Source: an uncultured Paracoccus sp. (lineage in GTDB: Bacteria; Pseudomonadota; Alphaproteobacteria; Rhodobacterales; Rhodobacteraceae). Taken from it: a DNA stretch of 42,700 bases. The stretch lies in contig NZ_CAMEFG010000032.1 in NCBI RefSeq assembly GCF_945915435.1, positions 1 through 42,700 on the forward strand, given 5' to 3'. Both the position numbers and the translations under genes were made by a program. The stretch's first letter is position 1. Each line of letters starts with the position of its first letter. Under the pieces are notes generated by a model. It made no database searches and was not told where the DNA came from. It saw nothing but the letters and a program-made list of their open reading frames with translations. Of the stretch, positions 20,318 to 29,548 are shown piece by piece.

Positions 20318-20336
20318 AGGGAACCCCGCAGCCTTC
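20308..20336. terminator. Perfect 10-bp hairpin between phoB and ompA-like gene
   Basis: GAAGGCTGCG (20308-20317) and CGCAGCCTTC (20327-20336) form a perfect stem with a 9-base loop, followed by a TCCTTTT stretch on the plus strand (20342-20347). It sits between convergent transcription units (phoB, now separated by the IS remnant, and the OmpA-family gene) and probably terminates both. The copy of the left arm next to phoB at 19730-19741 has lost its partner arm. Confidence 0.75.
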
Positions 20337-20356
20337 AACCGTCCTTTTGGTCGCGC

Positions 20357-22357
20357 TTATTGCGCGATCAGCTCGGTGATCCGGCGGATCCCGACGCGCC
20401 GGTTCGCGCGCTCGGCCTCTTGCGTTTCGATGCGCAGGAACTGTTCGCCATAGCCCTGAACGACCAGGTTTTCCGGCGGCACGTCGAAATATTCGGTCAG
20501 CGCCAGCGCCACCGATTCGGCGCGCCGGTCCGAAAGCGCCAGGTTCGAGATGTCCGAGCCGACGGCGTCGGTGTGTCCCTCGATCAGGAAAACCTCATTG
20601 GGGTTGTCGCGGATGCTGTCGGCGATCACCCGGCCAAGCAGGCTGAGCTGTTCGGCCTGCGTGGGCGAAATCGCGGCCGATCCGGTGTCGAAGGTGATCG
20701 ACTGGATGTCGAGCGGCGCAACCAGCGCGCGAACCTGTGCGATATTGCGGATCTGGCTGAGCGAAAAGCGCCGGTCGGCATTCGATTCGCGCATCAGGGC
20801 CTCGCGCAGCGCATTCTCGTCCATCCGGTCGGTGTAGTCGATGGGACGCGCGGGCGGCGGCAATTCCGAGATGCGCACGGGTTCGACCACCGCCGTTTCG
20901 TCGATCAGCATGGTCGAGCGTCCGTCGGGCCATTGCACGGTCCGCCGCAACACATTCATTTCCGCGTCGCGAATGGTCACGACGCGGCTGCCGTCGTCGC
21001 GCAGGACGGTGGTGATGGTCGAGCCGTCGGCATAACGCTCGGTCTGGACGTTCGAGCCGGGGCGCAGCAACAGCGCATTGTCGTCCTTGATCAGTTGCTG
21101 CGAACCGTCGGGCAGGGTAACCACCACGCGGTCGCCGGTGTTCAGCGCGACCTCGCGATTGTTCGACAGCATGTTGCCGACCGCGAAACCGGCCATGCCC
21201 GCCAGCGCCATGCGCGCGATGTCGCGGTCGCGGTTGCGGCTGCTGTCGCCGGCCTCTTGCGTGCCGGTCACGCTTTCGACGACCGAGGTCAGGAAATCCT
21301 CATCCGAACTGCGCAGGTCCTCGGCCGTGACTTCGACGTCGCTGACCTCGGCTGCGGCCCGTTCCCCGCCGCTGGCGTCGGATTCGAGCAGTGCCTTGAG
21401 CGCCTCGTTTTCAGCGGGGGCGGCGGGGTTCGCGGCCTCGCGCGACAGATCGGTTTCGGCGGCGTCCGCTTCGGGCGCGGCCTCGGCGCCGTCCTGCGCG
21501 GCGTCTTCAAGGTCGGTGTCGGGCGTCACGGCTTCGTCGCTATCCAGCGGCGGCGTCACATCCAAGCCGGCAGGATCCTGGACCTCATCCGCGGTGGAGT
21601 CGTCCTGACCGGCTTCGTCGGCAGGGGCTGCGTCTTCAGCCAGGGGTGCGTCGCCCGTGGCAGGTTCCAGGGCTTCGTCCGCGGCAGGATCGTCCTGCGG
21701 TTCGGCTGCGTCGGCGGGGCTTGAATCCTCAGGCAAATCCGCTTCTTCGGCAGTGGTTTCGGTTCCTGCCGCTGCGTCCTCCTGTTCCTGTAGCGCGCGG
21801 CGCAGGGCGTCGGCATCGGTTTCCTCGGCAGCTGGGGCCTCGGTCGTCTCGGCGGGGGCTTCCGCAGGCGCCTCGGCAGGGGGCGTTTCGACCAGCGTGT
21901 CGCTTTCCGGCGGTGCGGTCGGGTCGGTGCCTTCCGTCTCGGGTTGCGGATCGACCGGGGTTTCGAGCGCCTCGGCGGGGGAATCCTCGACTGCTTCGGC
22001 GGGCAGGGCCTCGGCAGGGGTGTCGCTTTGCGGCATATCGGCGTCTTGCGCAGGCTCGGCTGGTGCGTCCACCGCATCGCTGCCGGGAAGCGTTTCCGCC
22101 TCTGGCGCGGCATCGAGCGTTTCCGGCTGCATCGGGGATTCTTCTGCCGGAGCAAGCTCGACCGGATCGGTTTCGGGGGCCTCGGCCTCGTCGGCCAGGG
22201 GGACGGCCTCGGGTTCGGCGCCCTCTTGCGGCGGGATGATCTGGTCGGGCAGGGTGGTTTCAGCCTCGGTCGCTGCGTCCTGTGCGACGGCCAGACCGGG
22301 CGCAAGCAGGGAAAGGCTTGCGACGATTGCGGTCGTGGTCTTGAACATGCGATTCAT
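20357..22357 (-). CDS. OmpA-family outer-membrane protein with long acidic Ala/Glu/Pro region
   Basis: A 666-residue secreted protein. A signal peptide (MNRMFKTTTAIVASLSLLAP, cleavage after AVA near residue 25) is followed by some 300 residues very rich in Ala, Glu, Asp and Pro and almost free of Lys and Arg. A glycine-zipper-like segment ARMALAGMAGFAVGNML comes next, then beta-rich sequence with DGS repeats, and a C-terminal OmpA peptidoglycan-binding domain (SITFDTGSAAISPTQAEQL, EGHTDAVGSDISNLALSDRR, NRRVGI). It probably tethers the outer membrane to peptidoglycan. The ATG at 22357 is preceded by AAGGAAAG; an upstream ATG at 22375 has no comparable site. It is convergent with phoB. Confidence 0.88.
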   Translation of the reverse strand: MNRMFKTTTAIVASLSLLAPGLAVAQDAATEAETTLPDQIIPPQEGAEPEAVPLADEAEAPETDPVELAPAEESPMQPETLDAAPEAETLPGSDAVDAPAEPAQDADMPQSDTPAEALPAEAVEDSPAEALETPVDPQPETEGTDPTAPPESDTLVETPPAEAPAEAPAETTEAPAAEETDADALRRALQEQEDAAAGTETTAEEADLPEDSSPADAAEPQDDPAADEALEPATGDAPLAEDAAPADEAGQDDSTADEVQDPAGLDVTPPLDSDEAVTPDTDLEDAAQDGAEAAPEADAAETDLSREAANPAAPAENEALKALLESDASGGERAAAEVSDVEVTAEDLRSSDEDFLTSVVESVTGTQEAGDSSRNRDRDIARMALAGMAGFAVGNMLSNNREVALNTGDRVVVTLPDGSQQLIKDDNALLLRPGSNVQTERYADGSTITTVLRDDGSRVVTIRDAEMNVLRRTVQWPDGRSTMLIDETAVVEPVRISELPPPARPIDYTDRMDENALREALMRESNADRRFSLSQIRNIAQVRALVAPLDIQSITFDTGSAAISPTQAEQLSLLGRVIADSIRDNPNEVFLIEGHTDAVGSDISNLALSDRRAESVALALTEYFDVPPENLVVQGYGEQFLRIETQEAERANRRVGIRRITELIAQ

Positions 22358-22462
22358 TGTCTTTCCTTTCGACATGCCGCCAATGGCGCTGACAGGAAAA
22401 TACCCTTTTCTTGCCTTTGGTTCCCCAAATTTGTCGTGACGGGGGCGTGAGCCGCCCGCGGA

Positions 22463-23554
22463 TCAGGTCAGCGCCAGCATTCCGCCCGGCATGCGCTGGA
22501 CGCGCCCGGACAGCTCAAGCTCCAATATGACCGGGGCCAGGGTGGCGGGGGACAGGCCAAGATCGCGGATCAGCAGGTTCTCGTCGGTGGGGCTGGGACC
22601 AAGCCGCCCGACGACCCGCGTCAGCAGATCGCCGCCGATCCCGGCCGGGGGCCGTGGGGGCGGCGCGGGTTCGGGCGCCGGTTCCGCCTGCGCCATGCCT
22701 TCCGGCAGTTCCAGCGCGCGCAGGACGTCGCCCGAATCGCGCACCAGTACCGCGCCGTCACGGATCAGGGCATTGCAGCCGCCCGCGCGGGCATCCAGCG
22801 GATGGCCGGGCACGGCCATTACCTCGCGCCCCTGGTCCAGCGCGTTGCGGGCCGTGATCAGGCTGCCCGAGCGGTTTGCCGCTTCGATCACCACGACCGC
22901 GCGGGACAGGCCCGAGATGATGCGGTTGCGCGCGGGGAAATGCCGGGCGGTGGGGGCGGTGCCGGGCGGCTGTTCGCTGACCAGCAGCCCGGTTTCGCAG
23001 ATCGAGGCCGCCAGCGCCGTGTTTTCCTGCGGATAGACGACGTCGATGCCGCCCGCCATCACGGCGATGGTGCCGGTTTTCAGCGTCGCTTCATGTGCCA
23101 CGGTGTCGATGCCGCGCGCCAGCCCCGCCACCACCGCGACGCCCGCCCGCGCCAGCCCGCCCGCCATGCTGCGGGCCATGCGCAACCCCAGGGACGAGGC
23201 GTTCCGCGCGCCCACCACCGCGATGGCCTGCCGTTCCAGCACCGCGCTATTGCCGCGCAGCCACAGCGCGGGCGGGGCGTCGGCCATGTCGTGCAGCGCG
23301 GCGGGGTAGCCGGGCGCGCCCCATGTGACCAGCCGCGCGCCCGCACGCCGCCCGGCGGCCAGTTCGGCCTTGACGACGCCGGGCGGGCAGGGGGCGTAAT
23401 CCGTCATGCCCGCCGCCCTTGCGACAGAGGGCAGTTCCGTCAGCGCGGCCATTGCCGTGCCATGTTCGGCGATCAGCCTGTGAAACGTCGCCGGACCCAC
23501 CCGGCGCGAGCGGATGAGCCGCAGGATATCGAACGGATCGCCCGCGCCGTTCAT
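22463..23554 (-). CDS. dprA: DNA-processing protein A (Smf)
   Basis: Single-strand DNA-binding RecA loader used in natural transformation; conserved even in species not known to be competent. About 363 residues. An N-terminal SAM-like region (RSRRVGPATFHRLIAEHG) precedes the Rossmann core, with AIAVVGARNASSLGLRMA, VVAGLARGIDTVAHEA, and FPARNRIISGLSRAVVVIEA followed by GSLITARNALDQG. A proline-rich linker leads to a C-terminal winged-helix domain (about 295-363). The start is uncertain: ATG at 23554 was used. A TTG at 23566 has GGGGGA seven bases before it, and an ATG at 23608 would add a Cys-rich stretch with no good site. Confidence 0.92.
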   Translation of the reverse strand: MNGAGDPFDILRLIRSRRVGPATFHRLIAEHGTAMAALTELPSVARAAGMTDYAPCPPGVVKAELAAGRRAGARLVTWGAPGYPAALHDMADAPPALWLRGNSAVLERQAIAVVGARNASSLGLRMARSMAGGLARAGVAVVAGLARGIDTVAHEATLKTGTIAVMAGGIDVVYPQENTALAASICETGLLVSEQPPGTAPTARHFPARNRIISGLSRAVVVIEAANRSGSLITARNALDQGREVMAVPGHPLDARAGGCNALIRDGAVLVRDSGDVLRALELPEGMAQAEPAPEPAPPPRPPAGIGGDLLTRVVGRLGPSPTDENLLIRDLGLSPATLAPVILELELSGRVQRMPGGMLALT

Positions 23555-23641
23555 GGGAATTTTCAAAACACGGTCCCCCGATTCTGCCTTTCGGCAAGCC
23601 TTGCACATCGGGGGTTAATTTTGAGTTAGCGGAATCGTAGT

Positions 23642-25063
23642 TCAGGCTGCCGCGCCGCCGACCGTCAGCCCGCCGATCAGCAGCGTCGGCATACCGACGC
23701 CCACCGGTACCCATTGGCCTTGCTTGCCGCAGTTGCCCATGCCGGGATCCAGCGCCATGTCATTGCCGATGGCGCGGATCCTTTGCAGCGCGGTCGCGCC
23801 GTCGCCGATCAGGGTCGCGCCGCGAATCGGATCGCCGACGGTGCCGTTTTTGACCCGGTAGGCCTCGGTGCAACTGAACACGAACTTGCCGTTGGTGATG
23901 TCCACCTGCCCGCCGCCGAAGCCTACCGCATAGATCCCGTCCTTCAGATCGGCCAGGATTGCGCCGGGTTCGGCATCGCCTGCCAGCATGAAGGTATTGG
24001 TCATGCGCGGCATTGGCGCATGGGCATAGCTTTGCCTGCGGCCGTTGCCGGTGGCCGCCACCCCCATCAGCCGGGCGTTCTGGCGGTCCTGCATGTAGCC
24101 GGTCAGGATCCCGTCCTCGATCAACACGTTGCGGGCGGGGGGCGTGCCCTCGTCGTCCACGGTGATGCTGCCGCGCCGGTCGGGGATGGTGCCGTCATCG
24201 ACGACGGTGACGCCGGGTGCGGCGATGCGGCTGCCCATCAACCCGGCGAAGGCGGAATGTCCCTTGCGGTTGAAATCGCCCTCCAGCCCGTGGCCCACGG
24301 CTTCGTGCAGCAGGATGCCAGGCCAGCCGGGGCCAAGCACCACGTCCATCACGCCCGCGGGCGCGGGGACCGAGCGCAGGTTGACCAGCGCGATCCGCAG
24401 CGCCTCGCGCACCAGTGGCTGCCAATGATCGGGCGAGACCAGCCCGTCCAGCGCGATCCGCCCGCCGCCGCCCGCATTGCCGGATTCGCGCCGCGCGTTC
24501 GATTCGACCGTGACCGAGACATTGACCTGCGCCATCGGGCGGATGTCCGTGGCCAGCCCGCCCTCGGGGCGCAGAATCGCCACCTCCTGCACCGAGGACC
24601 CGATCGAGGCGCCGACCTGCACCACGCGCGGGTCCAGCCCGCGGGCATAGGCGTCGATCTCGCGCAGGACCTCGACCCGCTGGCCGAAGGGCACCGTGGC
24701 CGCCGGGTCGATGGGTGCGTAAAGCGGGGGCGTCGCGCCGGTCGGGGCGGGGGCCATCGCGCCGCCGCCGCCGCCCACGGCCAGCCGCACGGTTTGCGCC
24801 GCCTCGCGCAGCGCGCGGTCGCTGATGTCGTTGGAATGGGCATAGCCCGTGACCTCGCCCCTGACGGCGCGCAGGCCGAAGCCCTGTTCGGCGCTGTAGC
24901 CGGCGTTCTTGAGCCGCCCGTCGTCGAAGACCAGCCTTTCGGCGCGCGAACGCTCGATGAACAGCTCTCCGTCGTCGCCGCCTTGCAGGGCCGAGCGCAG
25001 GATCCCAACTGCCCGATCCTGGTCAAGCAACTGATCGAAAGGGTCGAATCGCGTGTCTGTCAT
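23642..25063 (-). CDS. tldD: Metalloprotease TldD
   Basis: TldD pairs with TldE (PmbA) as a zinc-dependent peptidase that trims modified peptides and unfolded chains. The 473 residues carry the metal-binding HEAVGH motif at 253-258 (LLHEAVGHGLEGDFNRKGHS) and the conserved C-terminal Cys in FVFSCTEAYRVKNG with GGQVDITNGKF before it. The ending PTLLIGGLTVGG is typical. The ATG at 25063 lies back to back with ctaC over about 160 bases. No tldE is in the window, which is usual as the partner genes are often unlinked. In Rhodobacterales tldD commonly sits upstream of ctaC. Confidence 0.95.
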   Translation of the reverse strand: MTDTRFDPFDQLLDQDRAVGILRSALQGGDDGELFIERSRAERLVFDDGRLKNAGYSAEQGFGLRAVRGEVTGYAHSNDISDRALREAAQTVRLAVGGGGGAMAPAPTGATPPLYAPIDPAATVPFGQRVEVLREIDAYARGLDPRVVQVGASIGSSVQEVAILRPEGGLATDIRPMAQVNVSVTVESNARRESGNAGGGGRIALDGLVSPDHWQPLVREALRIALVNLRSVPAPAGVMDVVLGPGWPGILLHEAVGHGLEGDFNRKGHSAFAGLMGSRIAAPGVTVVDDGTIPDRRGSITVDDEGTPPARNVLIEDGILTGYMQDRQNARLMGVAATGNGRRQSYAHAPMPRMTNTFMLAGDAEPGAILADLKDGIYAVGFGGGQVDITNGKFVFSCTEAYRVKNGTVGDPIRGATLIGDGATALQRIRAIGNDMALDPGMGNCGKQGQWVPVGVGMPTLLIGGLTVGGAAA

Positions 25064-25224
25064 GTCATCCTTCCCGCCGGGACACCGCCGCGACTATGAG
25101 CTTTTTGGCCCAAAGTCGATAGGTATGGCTTGCTCGTTGCACCAAGATATGGTTGTGAGGGCCAACCGATACCAGTGGACGCAGAGGCGGCGCCCGCTGG
25201 ACTGACAGTAGGCAACGGGATGGA

Positions 25225-26121
25225 ATGATGGCAATTGCTCTGATGCGCCGCGTGTTCGCGGCAGTAACAGCGACCGGCGTGGCGGCCCTGATGGCGATTC
25301 CGGCCAGTGCGCAGGATGCGCTTCGCGATCTGCCGAGGGTCGGGGTGCCGGTCGATGGGGGGATGGGTTTCCATCCCGCAGCGTCTTCGCTGGCGGTCGA
25401 CCAGCAATGGCTGGACGATTTCGTGCTGGTCATCATCGCCTTCGTGACGGCGGTGGTCTGCCTGCTGCTGCTGTTCTGCATCTTCCGCTTCAACAGCCGC
25501 GCCAACCCGGTTCCGGCGCGCTTCACCCACAACACGCCGCTGGAAATCACCTGGACGCTGGTGCCGGTGCTGATCCTGGTGGCCATCGGCGCCTTCTCGC
25601 TGCCGATCCTGTTCCGCAGCCAGGAAATGCCCAACGATCCCGACCTGGTCATCAAGGTGACCGGCCACCAGTGGTATTGGTCCTATGAATACCCCGATGA
25701 CGGGATCGCCTTCGACGCGCTGATGCTGCAACAGGACGAACTGGCCGACGCGGGCTATACCGAGAACGAATATCTGCTGGCCACCGACAATGCCGTCGTG
25801 GTGCCGGTGGGGCAGACCGTGCTGATGCAGGTCACCGCCTCGGACGTGATCCACAGCTGGACGATCCCGGCCTTTGCCGTCAAGCAGGACGCCGTTCCGG
25901 GCCGTATCGCGCAACTGTGGTTCGCGGCGGATCAGGAAGGCGTCTATTTCGGGCAGTGTTCCGAACTGTGCGGGATCAACCACGCCTATATGCCCATCGT
26001 CGTCAAGGTCGTCAGCCAGGAGGTCTATGACGAATGGCTGGCCGGGGCGCAGCAGACCTTTGCGGTCGATGCCGCCGATCATCTTCCCGCGCAGCCCGTC
26101 CAGGTTGCGTCGGCACGATAA
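25225..26121 (+). CDS. ctaC: Cytochrome c oxidase (aa3) subunit II
   Basis: Binds cytochrome c and carries the CuA entry site. 298 residues: signal peptide cleaved after Ala29 (leaving Gln1, as in Paracoccus), two membrane helices (about 64-88 and 107-130), then the periplasmic cupredoxin. CuA ligands are His210, Cys245, Glu247, Cys249, His253 and Met256 ([18 protein letters not shown]), which become 181, 216, 218, 220, 224 and 227 in mature numbering, identical to the P. denitrificans set. [11 protein letters not shown] is the aromatic patch for cytochrome c electron entry. It is the first gene of the ctaCB-coxF-GE cluster, divergent from tldD. Two adjacent ATGs (25225, 25228) are possible starts. 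Confidence 0.97.
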   Translation: MMAIALMRRVFAAVTATGVAALMAIPASAQDALRDLPRVGVPVDGGMGFHPAASSLAVDQQWLDDFVLVIIAFVTAVVCLLLLFCIFRFNSRANPVPARFTHNTPLEITWTLVPVLILVAIGAFSLPILFRSQEMPNDPDLVIKVTGHQWYWSYEYPDDGIAFDALMLQQDELADAGYTENEYLLATDNAVVVPVGQTVLMQVTASDVIHSWTIPAFAVKQDAVPGRIAQLWFAADQEGVYFGQCSELCGINHAYMPIVVKVVSQEVYDEWLAGAQQTFAVDAADHLPAQPVQVASAR

Positions 26122-26130
26122 GGCCCGGAT

Positions 26131-27048
26131 GTGACGGAAGCGAATGCATATGAAGGCCCGGTCGAGGCGCAGTTCGGCGATTACATCGCCCTGCTGAAGC
26201 CGCGTGTCATGTCGCTGGTGGTCTTTACCGCCTTCGTCGGGCTGTGGGTCGCGCCGGGCCAGATGGACCCGTTCCTCGCCTTCTGCTCGATCCTGTTCAT
26301 CGCCATAGGCGGCGGGGCCTCGGGCGCGCTGAACATGTGGTACGATTCGGACATCGACGCCGTGATGCGCCGCACGCAGGACCGGCCCGTTCCCGCCGGC
26401 CTGATCGGACGGGAGGAGGCGCTGGCCCTTGGCATCGGCCTGTCGATCCTGTCGGTGATGATGCTTGGGCTGGCCGCGAACTGGTTTGCCGCCGGGTTCC
26501 TGGCCTTCACGATCTTCTTCTATGCGGTGGTCTATACCATCTGGCTGAAGCGTTCGACGCCGCAGAACATCGTGATCGGCGGCGCCGCGGGGGCCTTCCC
26601 GCCGATGATCGGCTGGGCCTGCGTGACCGGCGGCATCGGCATCGAATCGCTGCTGATGTTCGCGCTGGTCTTTTTCTGGACGCCGCCCCATTTCTGGGCG
26701 CTGGCACTGTTCATGCGCGACGACTATTCCAAGGCCGGGGTGCCGATGCTGACGGTGACGAACGGTCGCCGCTCGACCCGGCGCCATATCTTCGCCTATA
26801 CGCTGGTGCTGGCGCCCTTCGCGATCTGGCTGGGGCTGACCTCGGTCGGCGGGCCGCTGTATCTGGCGGTCTCGGCGGTGCTGAACGCGCTGTTCATCCT
26901 GGGCGGCTGGCGTATCCTGCGCCGGGACGAGGTTGCGGCAGAGGCCGACGGCTACACGGTCGAGAAGCGCTATTTCCGCTTTTCACTCTACTACACCTTC
27001 CTGCATTTCCTGGCGCTGCTGGCGCAGGGCTGGGTCGGGGGATGGTGA
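26131..27048 (+). CDS. ctaB: Protohaem IX farnesyltransferase (haem O synthase)
   Basis: Integral membrane prenyltransferase making haem O from haem B, needed for the haem A of cytochrome oxidase. 305 residues with eight or nine hydrophobic helices. The allylic diphosphate-binding motif is [20 protein letters not shown] (residues 68-87), and a second Asp-rich loop is seen in [14 protein letters not shown]. It uses a GTG start at 26131, 9 bases after ctaC; the nearby ATG at 26129 is immediately followed by TGA, so GTG is the only sensible choice. Translation appears coupled to ctaC and to the small gene after it. Confidence 0.95.
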   Translation: MTEANAYEGPVEAQFGDYIALLKPRVMSLVVFTAFVGLWVAPGQMDPFLAFCSILFIAIGGGASGALNMWYDSDIDAVMRRTQDRPVPAGLIGREEALALGIGLSILSVMMLGLAANWFAAGFLAFTIFFYAVVYTIWLKRSTPQNIVIGGAAGAFPPMIGWACVTGGIGIESLLMFALVFFWTPPHFWALALFMRDDYSKAGVPMLTVTNGRRSTRRHIFAYTLVLAPFAIWLGLTSVGGPLYLAVSAVLNALFILGGWRILRRDEVAAEADGYTVEKRYFRFSLYYTFLHFLALLAQGWVGGW

Positions 27049-27290
27049 TGGCGCTGCGTCCCGAACATGAGCTGCATGGCCGCCGCCGCGGCCGGAACAC
27101 CGGGCTGCTGGTGGTCCTTGCGCTGTTTGTCGCGTTGATCTTTGGGATGACGGTCGTCAAGATCAGCAACGGGCACATGATGGAGGGATTCGACCATCAG
27201 CCGCGAACCTCGCTGATCCCGGCCGAAGGGGACGGCGACGCACCGGCAGGCGATATCCCTGCCGCCGAGGATGAGGAGGAGGGGCAATGA
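27048..27290 (+). CDS. Small single-pass membrane protein, CoxF-like, in the oxidase cluster
   Basis: 80 residues: a basic N-terminus ([19 protein letters not shown]), one hydrophobic helix ([18 protein letters not shown]), then a polar and very acidic tail ending AAEDEEEGQ. Its start overlaps the ctaB stop (alternative in-frame starts at 27042 and 27045), and its stop overlaps ctaG. Small proteins of this shape occupy this place between ctaB and ctaG in many alphaproteobacteria and are annotated as CoxF or oxidase assembly proteins. The precise role is unknown; position suggests help in subunit or CtaG handling. Confidence 0.8.
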   Translation: MALRPEHELHGRRRGRNTGLLVVLALFVALIFGMTVVKISNGHMMEGFDHQPRTSLIPAEGDGDAPAGDIPAAEDEEEGQ

Positions 27291-27853
27291 ACCGCAACAA
27301 TCGCACCGTGCTGCAACTCGTCGGCATCGTTCTGGTCATGGGCGCGCTGTCTTGGGCCGCCGTTCCGTTCTATTCCTGGTTCTGCCGCGTCACCGGCTTC
27401 GGCGGAACGACGATGGTTGCCGAGGCCGCTTCGGATGTCGTGCTGGACGAAACCATCCGCGTGCGCTTCGACGCGAATGTCGACCGCAACATGGGTTGGT
27501 CCTTCCGCCCCCTTCAGCGCGAGATCGAACTGAAGATCGGCGAGAACGGCCTTGCCTTCTACGAGGCGATCAATACCAGCGACGTGCCCATTACCGGCAC
27601 TGCCAGCTATAACGTCGCCCCCGAGGTCGCCGGTTACTACTTCGCCAAGATCGAATGCTTCTGCTTCACCGAGCAGACCCTGCAACCGGGTGAACGGATC
27701 GAGATGCCGGTCAGCTTCTTCGTCGACCCCGAACTGGTCAACGACCGCGATGCGGGCCGTGTCCGCAACATCACCCTTTCCTATACGTTCCACCGCACCG
27801 ACAAGACCGCCGACGCGCGTTCCGCCACGGCTGGCGGGACGACCCTCGACTGA
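27287..27853 (+). CDS. ctaG: Cytochrome c oxidase assembly protein CtaG / Cox11
   Basis: Membrane-anchored copper chaperone that inserts CuB into subunit I. 188 residues: one N-terminal helix (about 8-28), then a periplasmic immunoglobulin-like domain. The copper-binding motif CFCFTEQ lies at 124-130 (Cys124 and Cys126), and Cys33 after the helix ([10 protein letters not shown]) is the known third conserved cysteine. [11 protein letters not shown] is the conserved late motif. The start overlaps the upstream small gene by 4 bases; ctaE follows after 36 bases with its own ribosome-binding site. Confidence 0.96.
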   Translation: MNRNNRTVLQLVGIVLVMGALSWAAVPFYSWFCRVTGFGGTTMVAEAASDVVLDETIRVRFDANVDRNMGWSFRPLQREIELKIGENGLAFYEAINTSDVPITGTASYNVAPEVAGYYFAKIECFCFTEQTLQPGERIEMPVSFFVDPELVNDRDAGRVRNITLSYTFHRTDKTADARSATAGGTTLD

Positions 27854-27889
27854 GCCAAATCAAGACGAACCAACAGCCAGGATCTGACA

Positions 27890-28717
27890 ATGGCGCACGC
27901 TAAGAACCACGATTATCACATTCTGCCACCGTCCATCTGGCCGCTGCTTGGGGCCGTCTCGACCTTCTTCATGCTGTTCGGGGGCGTGGCCTGGATGCGG
28001 CCCATGTCCATGACCGAGAATTTCTCGATCGAAGGGCCGTGGCTGTTCCTGATGGGGCTGGCCGGGGTGCTGTTCGTGATGTTCAGTTGGTGGTCCGACG
28101 TCGTCCGCGAGGGCGAGACCGGCGATCACACCCCCGTCGTGCGGATCGGCCTGCAATACGGCTATATCCTGTTCATCATTTCCGAGGTGATGTTCTTCGT
28201 CGCCTGGTTCTGGGCCTTTTTCAAGCATGCCCTTTACCCGATGGGACCCGAAAGCCCGCTGCGCGACGGCGTCTGGCCGCCCGAGGGGATCGTGCCTTTC
28301 GACCCGTGGCACCTGCCCTTCATCAACACGCTGATCCTGCTTCTGTCGGGCGTTGCCGTGACCTGGGCGCACCATGCCTTCCTGCATGAAAACGACCGCA
28401 AGACCGCGATCAACGGGCTGGCCGTCGCGGTGTTCCTGGGCGTCGCCTTCAGCTTCCTGCAAGCCTACGAATACAGCCACGCGGCATTCGGCCTTGCCGA
28501 TACGGCCTATGGCGGCGTGTTCTACATGGCGACCGGCTTTCACGGTTTCCACGTCATCATCGGCACGATCTTCCTGTTCGTCTGCCTCATCCGCATGATC
28601 CGCGGCCAGATGACGCAAGAGGCCCATGTCGGATTCGAGGCCGCCGCCTGGTATTGGCACTTCGTGGACGTGGTCTGGCTGTTCCTTTTCGCCTCGATCT
28701 ACGTCTGGGGGCGCTAA
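27890..28717 (+). CDS. ctaE: Cytochrome c oxidase (aa3) subunit III
   Basis: Seven-helix core subunit that stabilises subunit I turnover and feeds oxygen and protons. 275 residues starting [18 protein letters not shown], very close to remembered P. denitrificans Cta[21 protein letters not shown] holds the conserved buried Glu, and [14 protein letters not shown] is the C-terminal signature. A long GC-rich hairpin follows the stop, and surf1 lies beyond it. Confidence 0.97.
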   Translation: MAHAKNHDYHILPPSIWPLLGAVSTFFMLFGGVAWMRPMSMTENFSIEGPWLFLMGLAGVLFVMFSWWSDVVREGETGDHTPVVRIGLQYGYILFIISEVMFFVAWFWAFFKHALYPMGPESPLRDGVWPPEGIVPFDPWHLPFINTLILLLSGVAVTWAHHAFLHENDRKTAINGLAVAVFLGVAFSFLQAYEYSHAAFGLADTAYGGVFYMATGFHGFHVIIGTIFLFVCLIRMIRGQMTQEAHVGFEAAAWYWHFVDVVWLFLFASIYVWGR

Positions 28718-28736
28718 GGGGCCGCCTTGGTTCAGG

Positions 28737-28766
28737 GGGCGCGCGGGGCATGGGTTCCGCGCGCCC
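28737..28766 (+). terminator. GC-rich hairpin after ctaE
   Basis: GGGCGCGCGG (28737-28746) and CCGCGCGCCC (28757-28766) form a perfect 10-bp stem with a 10-base loop. It lies 20 bases past ctaE and about 100 bases before surf1. There is no T-run, so it may be an attenuator or mRNA-stability element that lowers surf1 expression relative to the structural genes. Confidence 0.6.
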
Positions 28767-28868
28767 TTCGCCATTTCGGGACCGGGGCGCGCTTGCCCCT
28801 TGACGATCCCGCCCGGATGCCCGACGCCTTGCGTCCAACCGTCCCAACCGCGTGATCCCGAGACCGCC

Positions 28869-29540
28869 ATGCGCCGCTACCTGTTTCCCGTCATCTCTGG
28901 CGTCCTCGGCGTCGCGATCCTGCTGAGCCTGGGCTTCTGGCAGGTCCAGCGCCTCGGCTGGAAAGAGGGCATGCTGGACGAGATCGAGGCCCGCATTACC
29001 GCCACACCCGTTCCCATCCCCGATGCCTACCGCCCCGAGATGAAATATCAGCCCGTCGCGGTCGCCGGCCGCACCACGGGCGAGGAAATCCTGGTCATGT
29101 CGGGGATGCGCGATTACGGGGGCGGCTATCAGGTGATCTCGGCCTTCCAGACCGAGGACGGGCGGCGCATCCTGGTGGATCGCGGCTTCATCACGCAGGA
29201 CGAACGCCGCCAGCCACGCCCGCCGGTCGATCTGCGCATCACCGGCAACCTGCACTGGCCCGAGGAGAGGAACTCCTCCACCCCCGAGCCGAACCTTGAC
29301 GAAGCCATCTGGTTCGCGCGCGAGGTGCCGCGCATGGCGCAGCATATGGATACCGAGCCGCTGCTGGTCATCGCCGCGCAGGTTCAGGGTGACGCGCAGG
29401 ACATCCTGCCCGTGCCGATCAGCATTCAGGGCATTCCCAACAACCACCTGCAATATGCCGCGACATGGTTCATGATCGCTGCGGTATGGGCGGGGATGAC
29501 AGTCGCGCTGATCTGGCGTATCAGGCAACGGAAATTCTAG
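28869..29540 (+). CDS. SURF1-family cytochrome oxidase biogenesis protein
   Basis: SURF1 proteins bind haem A and assist its insertion into subunit I. 223 residues: N-terminal helix (about 3-22), a periplasmic domain, and a C-terminal helix (about 198-218). Family motifs are GFWQVQRLGWKEGML near the N-terminus, GGGYQVISAFQTEDGRRILVDRGF in the middle, and PNNHLQYAATWF (conserved His/Tyr) before the last helix. The ATG at 28869 gives the typical length; the open frame upstream covers the ctaE hairpin and is not coding. thrC starts 8 bases later. Confidence 0.93.
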   Translation: MRRYLFPVISGVLGVAILLSLGFWQVQRLGWKEGMLDEIEARITATPVPIPDAYRPEMKYQPVAVAGRTTGEEILVMSGMRDYGGGYQVISAFQTEDGRRILVDRGFITQDERRQPRPPVDLRITGNLHWPEERNSSTPEPNLDEAIWFAREVPRMAQHMDTEPLLVIAAQVQGDAQDILPVPISIQGIPNNHLQYAATWFMIAAVWAGMTVALIWRIRQRKF

Positions 29541-29548
29541 GATAGATC

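Noticed and set aside
25105..25165. Inverted repeat TTGGCCC / GGGCCAA in the tldD-ctaC gap
   Set aside because: The arms are short and 47 bases apart in GC-rich DNA; no regulator could be matched.
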